Shown: piece by piece, positions 38,400 to 47,497 of the stretch
Layout: the number at the start of each line of letters is the position of its first letter
How positions within the stretch are numbered: position 1 is the first letter of the stretch
Assembly: GCA_036351775.1 (NCBI GenBank)
Contig: JAZBPX010000061.1
Coordinates: 1-64,000 of the forward strand
DNA length: 64,000 nucleotides
Source of the DNA: Pacificimonas sp036351775
GTDB taxonomy: Bacteria > Pseudomonadota > Alphaproteobacteria > Sphingomonadales > Sphingomonadaceae
Direction: 5' to 3'
Position numbers and translations under genes: made by a program
Notes under the pieces: model-generated
Seen by the model: the letters and a program-made list of their open reading frames with translations, nothing else
The model's database searches: none
What the model was told of the DNA's origin: nothing

Positions 38400-38870
38400 C
38401 TACCAGCGGTAGTGCGAGAAGGCGCGGTTCGCCTCGGCCATCCGGTGCGCATCCTCGCGCTTCTTGACCGCATTGCCGCGGTTCTGGCTGGCGTCCATCA
38501 GTTCACCCGACAGGCGGGCCGCCATCGTGTGTTCCGGGCGGCCGCGGGCGGCAGAGATCAGCCAGCGGATCGCCAGCGCCTGCGAGCGCTCCGGGCGCAC
38601 TTCCACCGGCACCTGGTAGGTCGCGCCGCCAACACGGCGGCTGCGGACCTCGACGGCCGGCTTCACATTGTTCAGCGCCTCGTGAAACACACCCAGCGGA
38701 TCGGTTTTCATCTTGCCCTCGATCGTGTCGAGAGCGCCGTAGACGATGCTTTCCGCGACCGACTTCTTGCCCTGATACATGACCAGGTTCATGAACTTGG
38801 TCAGCACCGTGTCCCCGAAACGGGGATCGGGCAGGATTTCGCGTTTTTCCGGGCGGCGGCGACGTGCCAT
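38400..38870 (-). CDS. rpsG: 30S ribosomal protein S7
   Basis: 156 residues, MARRRRPEKREILPDPRFGDTVLTKFMNLVMYQGKKSVAE... KREDAHRMAEANRAFSHYRW. Primary 16S 3' domain binder; in enterobacteria it regulates the str operon. It follows rpsL by 64 bases. Confidence 0.98.
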   Translation of the reverse strand: MARRRRPEKREILPDPRFGDTVLTKFMNLVMYQGKKSVAESIVYGALDTIEGKMKTDPLGVFHEALNNVKPAVEVRSRRVGGATYQVPVEVRPERSQALAIRWLISAARGRPEHTMAARLSGELMDASQNRGNAVKKREDAHRMAEANRAFSHYRW

Positions 38871-38934
38871 TACAAACTTCCTTTTTGATCTTCAGCGGGA
38901 TCCGGAACCTGTCCGGCGCTTACTCTGGCTAAAA

Positions 38935-39306
38935 CTACTTCGGCTTCTTGGTACCGTACTTGGAACGGCTCTGGCGGCGATCGGCAACGCCCTGCGTATC
39001 GAGCACACCGCGAAGGATGTGATAGCGAACGCCGGGAAGGTCCTTCACGCGGCCGCCGCGGATCAGCACCACGGAGTGCTCCTGAAGGTTATGCCCCTCT
39101 CCCGGGATATAGCCGATGACTTCGAAACCGTTGGTCAGGCGAATCTTCGCGACCTTGCGAAGCGCCGAGTTCGGCTTCTTCGGCGTCGTTGTGTAGACGC
39201 GCGTGCACACGCCGCGCTTCTGGGGGTTCGCCTCGAGCGCGGGAACCTTGTTGCGGGCCTTCTGCGGCTCGCGGCCCTTGCGTACCAGCTGGTTGATCGT
39301 CGGCAT
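38935..39306 (-). CDS. rpsL: 30S ribosomal protein S12
   Basis: 123 residues. The decoding-site loops TTPKKPNSALRKV and GGRVKDLPGVRYH are wild type; Lys43 and Lys88, the positions usually changed in streptomycin resistance, are lysine. First gene of the str operon, with a leader of about 240 bases. Confidence 0.98.
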   Translation of the reverse strand: MPTINQLVRKGREPQKARNKVPALEANPQKRGVCTRVYTTTPKKPNSALRKVAKIRLTNGFEVIGYIPGEGHNLQEHSVVLIRGGRVKDLPGVRYHILRGVLDTQGVADRRQSRSKYGTKKPK

Positions 39307-39544
39307 CGTCTGTCAGTCGCCTTCTGTTCGTTCAAATCACATCGGGTTCGCGCCAAGGCCGAAACCGCATTCGGCGCGAACGAAAACGGCCAGACCCAGC
39401 AGGTGCGCTCATCTGCGCGGCCCTGCAGAGGACCTGACCTATCATACTGTATCCACGCGATTGCGCTGGCTTGTTCGCCGCAACATCGCCTCGCCTTCGG
39501 ACAGCGTTTAGGACGAACGCCTACCACCAGCCCGCGAGCATTAG
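39307..39544 (-). other. long untranslated leader of the str operon
   Basis: If transcription starts near 39544 from the promoter upstream, the rpsL message has a leader of about 238 bases. No ORF with a convincing RBS is in it. A CAGTATGATAGG segment near 39440 could be a second -10 region but lacks a good -35. I found no clear S7-type or other known regulatory fold by eye. Confidence 0.45.
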
Positions 39545-39550
39545 GCGGCG

Positions 39551-39579
39551 CATATAGGCTCCCCCCCCTCGGCGGTCAA
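39551..39579 (-). promoter_or_regulatory. promoter of the str operon (rpsL-rpsG-fusA-tuf)
   Basis: TTGACC (39579-39574) and TATATG (39556-39551) are exactly 17 bases apart on the minus strand, the best sigma-70-type match in this region. The spacer includes a run of eight G (39561-39568). Confidence 0.7.
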
Positions 39580-39812
39580 CATGCTTTCGGGATGGTAGGC
39601 GCGTGCAACGTTCGCGTTCACGCCCGTGCCTGTTCAGTGTGACGAACGCCATGAGCGCAGCGGTTCATGGAACACAGCGTTTTCGAAGTTTCCGACTACC
39701 ACCCTCTGACAGCCTCTTGCCCTGAACGACCATCATAAGCGCAGAAGCGGGAACGCAGAGGTCGGAACGGTCAGACAGATCCTACGCAAGCCAACGTGTC
39801 ACTCGACCACAC

Positions 39813-39831
39813 AAAAAACGATAGGTTATCG
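39813..39831 (-). terminator. intrinsic terminator at the end of the acyltransferase gene
   Basis: On the minus strand CGATA-ACC-TATCG is followed directly by six T. The stem contains the acyltransferase stop codon, so it ends that transcript before the str promoter. The remaining 39580-39812 region shows no gene. Confidence 0.6.
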
Positions 39832-41640
39832 GTTGCTTGCGGATATTTCGGCCTTGATCGCATCCAAGCGCTCTACGAACCTTGAACCGGGCAGCACGGC
39901 ACCGCCCATGTCAATTGCGCCCTGACGAGTGAGATGGATTCGATCTGAAGTTAACAGTTCGCCCTTCTCATTGGTAATGCGAATATATTCGCCATCTGTG
40001 AAACGATCAAACAGCGATAAATAGTTCGAAGGCGGTACAACCGCCTGAAATTCCGCCTCAACGTCCAGCCATTCTTCCAGTATTGGATTCATCAGGTTAC
40101 TTCTTCCGCCTTCAGGTGTTCTGGCAACCCAATTGAGATTATAACCAAAATGCTTTGACCCAACCAAAAAGATCGTTTTACCATCATTTTCTGCGCGGGC
40201 GATATCTGCCATTACGCAGTCGGGCGTCAGGTCCGCAGATGTTTGAACAATCATATCGGCCTGATCATAAAGGGTTGCAAAGACAGGATCACTTATCATG
40301 TCATCAAAACATGACAAGAAGTCGTCGCGGTAGACGAGTTCAACGCCTTTAGCGGAACCCGTTTCGTTGAGCATGTTAACGAAGTCGCGAGCAAAGCTGT
40401 TGCCAACCACAAGCATCCGCGGCTGTTCTGTCTCGAATCTGTTAGCCTTGCGCTCGAAGACTCGCATATTGTATGAAATATAGGTGTCCGCAGACGCTGG
40501 AACTGCGCTTGCGTACAGTCGGCCCGGTGCACCCTGGGTTGTGTGCAGAAAAAACCCTATTGCGCAAAAGAACGCTGTGCCAGCCGCCGCCCCGGTCCAT
40601 ATCCAGCGTTTGCCAAACCGCTTGCGATTGCGGACGGGGTTTTCAACGAACTTCCAAGTGAGCGCGGCCAGTATGACAGTCGCGACCAGAAGCGTGAAGC
40701 GTATCGCAAGACTGGGTTCCTCGATACTGTAGATACGGGCAAAGGCCAGCAAAGGTTGATGCCAGAGATAGGCGCTGTAGCTGATCAGCCCCATGCCAAC
40801 GAACAAGGGCAGACTGAGCACGCGGCAGCACCATGTACCCTGCCGGGAGAAGAGAAGAATGAGAACCGTACCCATGGTCGGGACAAGCGCTGTCAGCCCG
40901 GGGAACGGGGTTTCCGGTCGAAAGAGTGCAACCGAAAGCATGATCAGTAGCAGGCCCGCCAAGCTTAAAAGGTTGCAGACAGAAGTTGTGATCTGGATGG
41001 GCGTCTGGCGACGAACATAAAATGCCGCGAGCGCACCCATCATCAGTTCCCACGCCCTCATGGGCAGTAGGTAGAACGACGCCGACGGATTCTGGTTGAG
41101 AGCCATTTCCGCCGCAATGAGAGAAGCGAGGAGAATGACGAACAGGACTGCCAAGGTCGTTCGCAGCCCCGCCTTCAGGAGAGCGAGAAGCGCAATCGGA
41201 AAAACAATATAATATTGCTCTTCAATCCCAAGGCTCCAGGTATGTAAGAGTGGTTTGAATTCAGCCGCCAGGTCCCAGTATCCGGAAGTAAAATAGAGAA
41301 GCATGTTGTTTGAGAACAAGGCTGTCGCAAGCAGAGACTGCCCAAAGTTCTCTAGTGGGTCCGGAAGCATCCAAGCCCACGCAAACGGAATGCAGGCGAG
41401 CATGATGACAAAGAGAGCCGGCAGAATGCGGCGCGCTCGGCGCTCGTAGAAATCGATTAGCGAAAACGACCCCGCATTCATTTCGTCAACGAGGATACCT
41501 GTGATCAGGAACCCGCTGATGACAAAAAAGACATCAACCCCGACATATCCGCCCGAAAAGGGATATATACCGGCATGAAACAGCATGACCGGAACGACCG
41601 CGATCGCGCGTAGGCCGTCAACATCGGCACGGTACTGCAT
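39826..41640 (-). CDS. OafA/YrhL-type acyltransferase with C-terminal SGNH domain
   Basis: A 604-residue membrane O-acyltransferase that probably acetylates a surface polysaccharide. The N-terminal acyltransferase-3 domain begins YRADVDGLRAIAVVPVMLFHAG and has GGYVGVDVFFVISGFLI, RRARRILPAL and HTWSLGIEEQYY, with about ten helices. A linker leads to a periplasmic SGNH hydrolase-like domain (VVGNSFARDF block I, DRIHLTRQGA with the Asp-x-x-His pair). This two-part plan is known from OafA-like enzymes. Base composition is clearly lower in GC than its neighbours (one 60-base line near 39961 is about 42% GC), suggesting acquisition by transfer. No glycan synthesis genes are adjacent. Confidence 0.92.
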   Translation of the reverse strand: MQYRADVDGLRAIAVVPVMLFHAGIYPFSGGYVGVDVFFVISGFLITGILVDEMNAGSFSLIDFYERRARRILPALFVIMLACIPFAWAWMLPDPLENFGQSLLATALFSNNMLLYFTSGYWDLAAEFKPLLHTWSLGIEEQYYIVFPIALLALLKAGLRTTLAVLFVILLASLIAAEMALNQNPSASFYLLPMRAWELMMGALAAFYVRRQTPIQITTSVCNLLSLAGLLLIMLSVALFRPETPFPGLTALVPTMGTVLILLFSRQGTWCCRVLSLPLFVGMGLISYSAYLWHQPLLAFARIYSIEEPSLAIRFTLLVATVILAALTWKFVENPVRNRKRFGKRWIWTGAAAGTAFFCAIGFFLHTTQGAPGRLYASAVPASADTYISYNMRVFERKANRFETEQPRMLVVGNSFARDFVNMLNETGSAKGVELVYRDDFLSCFDDMISDPVFATLYDQADMIVQTSADLTPDCVMADIARAENDGKTIFLVGSKHFGYNLNWVARTPEGGRSNLMNPILEEWLDVEAEFQAVVPPSNYLSLFDRFTDGEYIRITNEKGELLTSDRIHLTRQGAIDMGGAVLPGSRFVERLDAIKAEISASNR

Positions 41641-41741
41641 TTCTGTGGCGGCCCCCCGGCAGCATAGGAAAAGTCGTTGAAGCGTGCTCCTCTAAGAGTG
41701 ACGCCCCACCGGCTACAAGTGAAATGATCGGGCCGGATTTC

Positions 41742-41782
41742 TAGGGTTCGGACCGAACCCTAATTTGAACGCGGGGTTCAAA
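41742..41782. promoter_or_regulatory. two adjacent perfect palindromes upstream of the acyltransferase
   Basis: TAGGGTTCGG-A-CCGAACCCTA (41742-41762) is perfect over 10+10 bases. Two bases later TTTGAAC-GCGGG-GTTCAAA (41764-41782... 41782 end) is perfect over 7+7. They lie 100-140 bases before the acyltransferase ATG. They could be operators or, read on the minus strand, a stop for an upstream transcript; no U-tract follows. Confidence 0.5.
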
Positions 41783-41844
41783 CTCGCGGTGACGCCCGGG
41801 TTGATCGCGCCAGACGCCTGGCGGCCGTATGTAGCGCAAAAGTC

Positions 41845-42198
41845 TTACTCGAAGTTCACGACCGGAACGGGACAGGTCCCCGATATATCGTTAGACGCGC
41901 GGTCGCGGGCCGCGCAAAGATTGACCAAAGTGATACGGGGGCGGATCGCGCCATTCCTGACTGCGAGTATGTGGACCTGCCGCGACCGAAAACCCACACG
42001 GGCGCTGTCGACGATTTTTACAGCCGTATGCCCGCGCAGTGTCTTCGCCTTTGCGGCGAAACCCTTGAACCCGCCCAGGGTAGCAAGTGCGAAGGCGGAA
42101 AAAATGACCGCAGCGAGCCAGATGGCATCGGGGAAACGAGCAGGTGAAGTCATGCCGGAACAACAGTCCAGAAGCCTCGCCGTTCCAAAACCTGTCAA
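41845..42198 (-). CDS. possible small membrane-anchored protein
   Basis: A 117-residue frame from TTG 42198 with AAGGA nine bases upstream (an internal Met16 is an alternative). Residues about 26-45 (AIWLAAVIFSAFALATLGGF) form one hydrophobic segment followed by basic residues; the rest resembles no family I know. A plus-strand frame covers the same bases, so coding is uncertain. The 41641-41844 stretch otherwise holds only the palindromes and a possible promoter. Confidence 0.33.
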   Translation of the reverse strand: MTGFGTARLLDCCSGMTSPARFPDAIWLAAVIFSAFALATLGGFKGFAAKAKTLRGHTAVKIVDSARVGFRSRQVHILAVRNGAIRPRITLVNLCAARDRASNDISGTCPVPVVNFE

Positions 42199-42255
42199 TG
42201 TTTCAGGTCCTTATGACTAATAATCCTGGTTAATCGAGCCTTCGGTCTTGCGCGT

Positions 42256-44973
42256 TCAGGACAGTGCCCCGTGACAATGCTTGTACTTGCGACCCGAACC
42301 GCAGGGGCACGGCGCATTGCGAGATACCGGTCCGGTCCCTTCCGGCAGCGGCGGCAGGATGCGCTGCTGCCTCCCCAGCGGCAGTGACGGCGCAGCGCTC
42401 GTATCGCGGCCTGTCAGGGGGTCGATCTTGTTCGTGACAAGTTCGTCTATGCGCGGGGCCATCGGCGGATCGTTCGAGATATCCTCAACCCTGTCGGGTA
42501 TCCTCGCGGTTGCCAGCATGCGTGTAACATCCTCGCGGATCGTAACCAGCATCGCCTCGAACAGGGCGAAAGCCTCCTTCGTATATTCGTTCAGCGGCTT
42601 CTGGTTCGCGTGGGCGCGAAGGCCGATCGAACCGCGCAGCGCGTCGAGCGTTGCCAGATGCTCCTTCCAACGCGTATCGATGGCCTGAAGCATGATGGAC
42701 TTTTCGAGGTCGAACCAGCGCCCTTCAGGCAGGCGCGCAGCCTTCGCTTCGATGTCGGCCTTTACGGCGGCATCGATGCGTTCGGCGAACAGGTCCTGAT
42801 CGACCGTGTCCTCCTGCATCCAATCGGCGAACGGAAAGTCCTGGCCAAACACGCGGGCCGTTTCCTCGGTCAAGCCTTCCAGGTCCCACTGCTCGGGATA
42901 AGAGCCGGCGGCTGCATAGGTGTAAACGACAGCGGTCGCCGTCTCGGCGCGCATGTCCTCGACAACGTCATCGACCTTTTCTGAGTCCATGACCTCTTCG
43001 CGCTGCTGATAGATCACCTTGCGCTGGTCATTCATGATGTCGTCATACTGAAGCAGGTTCTTGCGGATATCGTAATTCCGCGCCTCGACCTTCTTCTGCG
43101 CCGTCTCAATGGCCTTGGAAATCCACGGGTGCTCGATCGCTTCCCCGTCCTCGAGACTGCTGTTCATCATCTTGTTAAGCAAATTCTGCTGACCAAAGAT
43201 CCGCAGCAGGTCATCGTCGAGGGACAGGAAGAACCGCGAAAGGCCGGGATCGCCCTGACGGCCCGACCGTCCGCGAAGCTGGTTGTCAATACGGCGGCTC
43301 TCGTGCCGTTCGGTACCGAGTACGAAGAGCCCCCCGGCGTCGAGCACCGCCTGGCGTTCGGCCGCCACTTCCTCGCGGATGCGCTCGATTTCACGGTCCT
43401 TCTTTGAACCACCTTCCATGCCACTGAGTTCGTCGTTGACACGGAAATCGACGTTGCCGCCAAGCTGAATGTCGGTGCCGCGGCCCGCCATGTTCGTCGC
43501 AATGGTCACTGCGCCCAGCCGCCCAGCCTGCGCCACGATGTGCGCTTCCTGCTCATGGAACCGCGCGTTCAGCACAGAATGATCGACACCCTCTTTCTTC
43601 AGGAAGGCAGACAGCATTTCCGACTTTTCAATCGAAGTCGTGCCAACGAGCACAGGCTGTCCGCGCGTAGAGGCATCGCGGATCGCCTCGACGATGGCTT
43701 TGAACTTGTCCTCGGCATTCTTGAAGAACTGATCGTCTTCGTCAGCGCGGGCGATGGGCACATTTGTCGGAATTTCGACGGTGTTCAGCTTGTAGATGTC
43801 GAAGAATTCCGCCGCCTCCGTAGCGGCCGTACCGGTCATGCCCGACAACTTCGGATACATGCGGAAATAATTCTGGAAAGTAATCGAGGCAAGGGTCTGG
43901 TTCTCGGGCTTGATCTCGACGCCCTCTTTCGCCTCGACCGCCTGGTGCAGACCGTCGGACCAGCGGCGTCCATCCATCATACGCCCGGTAAACTCGTCGA
44001 TGATGACAACCTTGTCGTCCTTGACGATGTAATCCTTGTCTTTCTTGAACAGCTTTACGGCGCGCAGGGCCTGGTTCGTATGATGCACGACCAGCGTGTT
44101 TTCAATGTCGTAGAGGTTCGTGCCCTCCAGCATGTCGGCCTCTTCCAGCAGGCGCTCGACCCGCTCGGTGCCGTCCTCGGTCAGGCCGATCGATTTCTGC
44201 TTCTCGTCGACCTCGTAGTCATCTTCCTCAAGCTGTTTCACCAGTGCGTCGACGCGCACATACAGCTCGGACTTGTCCTCGGTGGGACCGGAGATGATCA
44301 GGGGCGTCCGCGCCTCGTCGATCAGGACGGAGTCGACCTCATCAACCACCGCGAAATTGAACGGCCGCTGGACCATCATGTCGCGCGAATATTTCATATT
44401 GTCGCGCAGATAGTCGAAACCGAACTCGTTGTTCGTGCCGTAGGTGATGTCGGCGGCGTAGGCGCGGCGGCGCTCGAACTCGGGAAGGTCGGGGACGATG
44501 ACCCCGACGGTCAAGCCAAGCCACTGATATAACTGGCCCATCCATTCCGCGTCGCGCTTTGCCAAATAGTCGTTCACGGTGACGACGTGGACGCCCTTCT
44601 GCTCGAGCGCGTTCAGATACACGGCCAGCGTCGCGACGAGCGTCTTGCCTTCGCCCGTTTTCATCTCCGCGATCTCGCCGCGGTGAAGCACGATACCGCC
44701 CACCATCTGCACATCGAAATGGCGCATACCGAGGACGCGCTTCGATGCCTCGCGGACAACCGCAAAGGCCTCGGGCAGCAGGTTGTCGAGCTTCTCGCCC
44801 GCTGCCAGTCGTTCGCGAAATTCCGGTGTCTTGGCTTGCAGCTCGTCGTCGGAGAGCACCTCCATTGACGGTTCCAGCTCCTCGATCTTGCGGACCGTCC
44901 CGCCAAGGCTGACGACGTAGCGGTCGTTTGAGGAACCGAAGATGCGCTTCGCGAGCGCGCTCATACCGAACAT
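42256..44973 (-). CDS. secA: preprotein translocase ATPase SecA
   Basis: 905-residue motor that pushes preproteins through SecYEG. Visible motifs: Walker A MKTGEGKTLVA, DEAD-type VDEVDSVLIDEART, the TGTAATEAAEF and GRGTDIQLGGN helicase motifs, and the C-terminal zinc/SecB-binding tail with CPCGSGRKYKHCHG in the last 20 residues. The length is normal. It is divergent from argJ; a promoter is present 66-94 bases upstream. Confidence 0.99.
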   Translation of the reverse strand: MFGMSALAKRIFGSSNDRYVVSLGGTVRKIEELEPSMEVLSDDELQAKTPEFRERLAAGEKLDNLLPEAFAVVREASKRVLGMRHFDVQMVGGIVLHRGEIAEMKTGEGKTLVATLAVYLNALEQKGVHVVTVNDYLAKRDAEWMGQLYQWLGLTVGVIVPDLPEFERRRAYAADITYGTNNEFGFDYLRDNMKYSRDMMVQRPFNFAVVDEVDSVLIDEARTPLIISGPTEDKSELYVRVDALVKQLEEDDYEVDEKQKSIGLTEDGTERVERLLEEADMLEGTNLYDIENTLVVHHTNQALRAVKLFKKDKDYIVKDDKVVIIDEFTGRMMDGRRWSDGLHQAVEAKEGVEIKPENQTLASITFQNYFRMYPKLSGMTGTAATEAAEFFDIYKLNTVEIPTNVPIARADEDDQFFKNAEDKFKAIVEAIRDASTRGQPVLVGTTSIEKSEMLSAFLKKEGVDHSVLNARFHEQEAHIVAQAGRLGAVTIATNMAGRGTDIQLGGNVDFRVNDELSGMEGGSKKDREIERIREEVAAERQAVLDAGGLFVLGTERHESRRIDNQLRGRSGRQGDPGLSRFFLSLDDDLLRIFGQQNLLNKMMNSSLEDGEAIEHPWISKAIETAQKKVEARNYDIRKNLLQYDDIMNDQRKVIYQQREEVMDSEKVDDVVEDMRAETATAVVYTYAAAGSYPEQWDLEGLTEETARVFGQDFPFADWMQEDTVDQDLFAERIDAAVKADIEAKAARLPEGRWFDLEKSIMLQAIDTRWKEHLATLDALRGSIGLRAHANQKPLNEYTKEAFALFEAMLVTIREDVTRMLATARIPDRVEDISNDPPMAPRIDELVTNKIDPLTGRDTSAAPSLPLGRQQRILPPLPEGTGPVSRNAPCPCGSGRKYKHCHGALS

Positions 44974-45038
44974 GAAGTAATCCTATCGCTGAAAGGCGAA
45001 AACAGGCGGACCCGGCCCGCCTTGTTTGACTGCCGCGC

Positions 45039-45067
45039 GACATAGGAAGCGCCCGCTTGCCGGTCAA
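45039..45067 (-). promoter_or_regulatory. secA promoter
   Basis: Minus-strand TTGACC (45067-45062) and TATGTC (45044-45039) have a 17-base spacer; the start site would be about 60 bases before the secA ATG. Confidence 0.55.
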
Positions 45068-45167
45068 TGAACGCCGACCGGACTTGCCGGTTCGACAAGC
45101 GGCCTTTTCCTGCGCCGGCTACCGCGCCAAGAGGGAACACGACACACTGAAGCAAGAAGGCCCCGCC

Positions 45168-46397
45168 GTGCCCGCCCTCCCCGACAAGTTTCAACCCGAA
45201 CGCGGTTTGACCGTTCCCGGAGTCCGCCTCGCCGTCGGCAGGGCCCGCTTCAAGTACCGTGACCGCGACGACCTTCTTCTCGTCGGCCTACCCGCCGGAA
45301 CGCGTACCGCAGGGGTCCTTACGAAGTCCGCCTGCGCGTCCCCGGAGGTCGACTGGTGCCGTTCGCTTCTCGCCGAGGGGGCGGAGGGCCGCGGCCTCGT
45401 CGTTTGCGCTGGCAACTCCAATGCCTTTACCGGTATGGTCGGCGAGGAGGCGCGCGCTGCGCTCGTCGAGGCTGCCGCCGCCGCGCTGGGCACCGTGCCC
45501 GGCACCGTCTATGCCGCAGCAACCGGGGTTATTGGCGAGCCCCTGCCCGCCGAGAAGGGTACTGCGATCCTGCCTGCCCTGGCAGACGGCCTCGCTGAAC
45601 CCACCGACTGGCTGCCCGCAGCGCGAACCATCGGCACCACTGACACCTTCCCGAAGGTCGCCTCCGCCCGCGCCGTCATCGGCGGCGAGACCGTCACCAT
45701 TACCGGCATTGCGAAGGGCAGCGGCATGATCGCGCCGGACATGGCAACGATGCTGGCCTTTGTGTTTACCGATGCCAGTATCGCCCAGCCACTCCTCCAG
45801 CAGATGCTGCGCGAGGCGAACACCGCAAGCTTTTCATCAATTACCGTAGACAGCGACACGTCAACCAGCGACACCTGTCTGCTCTTTGCGACCGGCCAGT
45901 CCGCCGCCCCTGAACTCAACGCCCGGACCGATCCCGGCGCGGACGCCTTTTTCGCAGCGTTGCAGGCGGTCATGACCAGTCTCGCGCACCAGATCGTCCG
46001 CGACGGCGAGGGCGCGAAGAAGTTCATCACCGTTGCTGTTACCGGAGCAGCCGATGACGACAGCGCCCGCCGCGTCGCGCTCGCTGTAGCGAACTCCCCG
46101 CTCGTGAAGACCGCCATCGCGGGCGAGGACGCCAACTGGGGCCGCGTGGTAATGGCCGTCGGCAAGGCCGGTGAACCCGCCGACCGCGACCGGCTCTCCA
46201 TACGTTTTGGCGGTATCGAAGTTGCCGCAAACGGCGCGCGCGTTCCGGACTATGACGAAGCACCAGTTGCCCGTCACCTGCAGGGCACCGACATCCTGCT
46301 GGAAGTTGACCTGGGCCTTGCCGCCGGCTCGGCGACGGTTTGGACCTGCGACCTCACGCACGGCTACATCTCGATCAACGCCGATTATCGCAGTTGA
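45168..46397 (+). CDS. argJ: bifunctional ornithine acetyltransferase / N-acetylglutamate synthase
   Basis: 409 residues from GTG 45168, preceded by AAGAAGG; a longer frame opens upstream but covers the divergent promoter region. ArgJ moves the acetyl group from N-acetylornithine to glutamate in the cyclic arginine pathway. The self-cleavage site is intact: SGMIAPDMATMLAFVFTD with Thr194 as nucleophile (cut between Ala193 and Thr194). Other motifs: VCAGNSNAFTG near the oxyanion hole and VAVTGA. Whether it is mono- or bifunctional cannot be told by eye. Confidence 0.95.
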   Translation: MPALPDKFQPERGLTVPGVRLAVGRARFKYRDRDDLLLVGLPAGTRTAGVLTKSACASPEVDWCRSLLAEGAEGRGLVVCAGNSNAFTGMVGEEARAALVEAAAAALGTVPGTVYAAATGVIGEPLPAEKGTAILPALADGLAEPTDWLPAARTIGTTDTFPKVASARAVIGGETVTITGIAKGSGMIAPDMATMLAFVFTDASIAQPLLQQMLREANTASFSSITVDSDTSTSDTCLLFATGQSAAPELNARTDPGADAFFAALQAVMTSLAHQIVRDGEGAKKFITVAVTGAADDDSARRVALAVANSPLVKTAIAGEDANWGRVVMAVGKAGEPADRDRLSIRFGGIEVAANGARVPDYDEAPVARHLQGTDILLEVDLGLAAGSATVWTCDLTHGYISINADYRS

Positions 46398-46455
46398 AAC
46401 GTCCGCTTTCGCCCCGCAAGGCAGCGCTACACCGACCGGCAGGGAGCCGCCAGAT

Positions 46456-47358
46456 ATGAGCACGATCGTCCTCCACCATTATCCGCAGTCCCCTTTCGGC
46501 GAGCTTGTCCGCCTCGGCCTTGGCCTCAAGGGACGAAACTGGAAGTCGGTTGTCGCGCCGAACATCATGCCAAAACCCGATCTCGTGGCACTGACCGGAG
46601 GCTACGCCCGCATTCCCGTTCTTCAGATCGATGCCGACATCTACTGCGATAGCGCGGTCATCATGGACGCGCTTGAGGACCGGGTGCCGCGCCCCAGCTT
46701 TTACGCCCAGCCGCTCGGTTTCTCGGGGCGAATGCTTGCTCTGTGGGCGTGCGGGCCTGTGTTCAGCCAAGCTGTCGGAGCCGCACTCGGTCCGCTCGGC
46801 GATCAGCTTCCGAAAGAGTTCTGGCAGGACCGTGCCGAGCGCTTCGGCCTTCGCCCGGATCAGTTCATGCCCATGATCCCGCATTTGACCCGTCAGTTCG
46901 AGGCGGCGATGGCCCTCCTTGAAGAGTCGCTAGCGGACGGTCGGCCGTTTCTCGGCGGTGAGGCAGCGGGACATGCCGACCTCGCCTTCTACATGCTGAT
47001 CTGGTTCCAGCAGATGCGCGGCGGCAAAGCCTCGGATTACGGCGAACGCATTGCCGTCTGGGCAAGCCGTGTCGCCGCCATCGGGCATGGAAGCAGTGAG
47101 GACTGGACGGCGCAGCAGGCGATCGAGCTCGCAAAGACTTCAGAGCCGCTGCACGACCACGCTGTCCTTCCCAACCTCGGCTTTCAGGCGGGCGACCAGG
47201 TGTCCGTCAGCCCGGAGGGGCCGGACCCGGCAACCGTAGAGGGCACACTGATCGGCCTTGACGACCGTTGCATCATACTGGAACGCCAGACGAAAGCGGC
47301 GGGCAAGGTGCACGTCCATTTCCCTCGCTTTGGCCAGGTACTGACAGCGACGGATTAA
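46456..47358 (+). CDS. glutathione S-transferase family protein with extra C-terminal domain
   Basis: 300 residues from ATG 46456, which follows argJ by 58 bases with a GGGAG site. The thioredoxin-like N-terminal domain (HHYPQSPFGELVRLGLGLKG ... GYARIPVLQID) and the helical GST C-terminal domain (residues about 90-220) are present. The last ~75 residues (from about 228, NLGFQAGDQVSVSPEG... KVHVHFPRFGQV) form a separate beta-rich module not found in ordinary GSTs. No substrate can be assigned. Confidence 0.88.
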   Translation: MSTIVLHHYPQSPFGELVRLGLGLKGRNWKSVVAPNIMPKPDLVALTGGYARIPVLQIDADIYCDSAVIMDALEDRVPRPSFYAQPLGFSGRMLALWACGPVFSQAVGAALGPLGDQLPKEFWQDRAERFGLRPDQFMPMIPHLTRQFEAAMALLEESLADGRPFLGGEAAGHADLAFYMLIWFQQMRGGKASDYGERIAVWASRVAAIGHGSSEDWTAQQAIELAKTSEPLHDHAVLPNLGFQAGDQVSVSPEGPDPATVEGTLIGLDDRCIILERQTKAAGKVHVHFPRFGQVLTATD

Positions 47359-47377
47359 CGTTGCCCGCTCACGATGA

Positions 47378-47467
47378 GTCATCCCTGCGCAGGCAGGGAT
47401 TCACGGACCGGATGTAACATGTTGGCGCGACGGTCAGTCCATGGATTCCCGCCTTCGCGGCAATGAC
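47378..47467. repeat. GTCAT-type inverted repeat element, second subfamily
   Basis: A 90-base element with ends GTCATCCCTGCGCAGG (47378) and CCTTCGCGGCAATGAC (47467); arms of about 32 bases are inverted with mismatches and carry GGATTC(A/C) and GGAC inward. It shares the GTCAT/ATGAC termini and size of the other doublets but not their inner sequence. It lies between the convergent GST and trxA genes. Confidence 0.75.
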
Positions 47468-47497
47468 TAGGACGAGCGAGCGTTCGCGAAACCCTTC

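Noticed and set aside
41765..42220. 151-residue plus-strand ORF in the acyltransferase-secA gap
   Set aside because: No RBS or domain, and it begins inside the second palindrome; the opposite frame has an RBS and a membrane helix, though it too is uncertain.
43540..44532. 330-residue plus-strand ORF opposite secA
   Set aside because: Antisense shadow; secA is complete and conserved.
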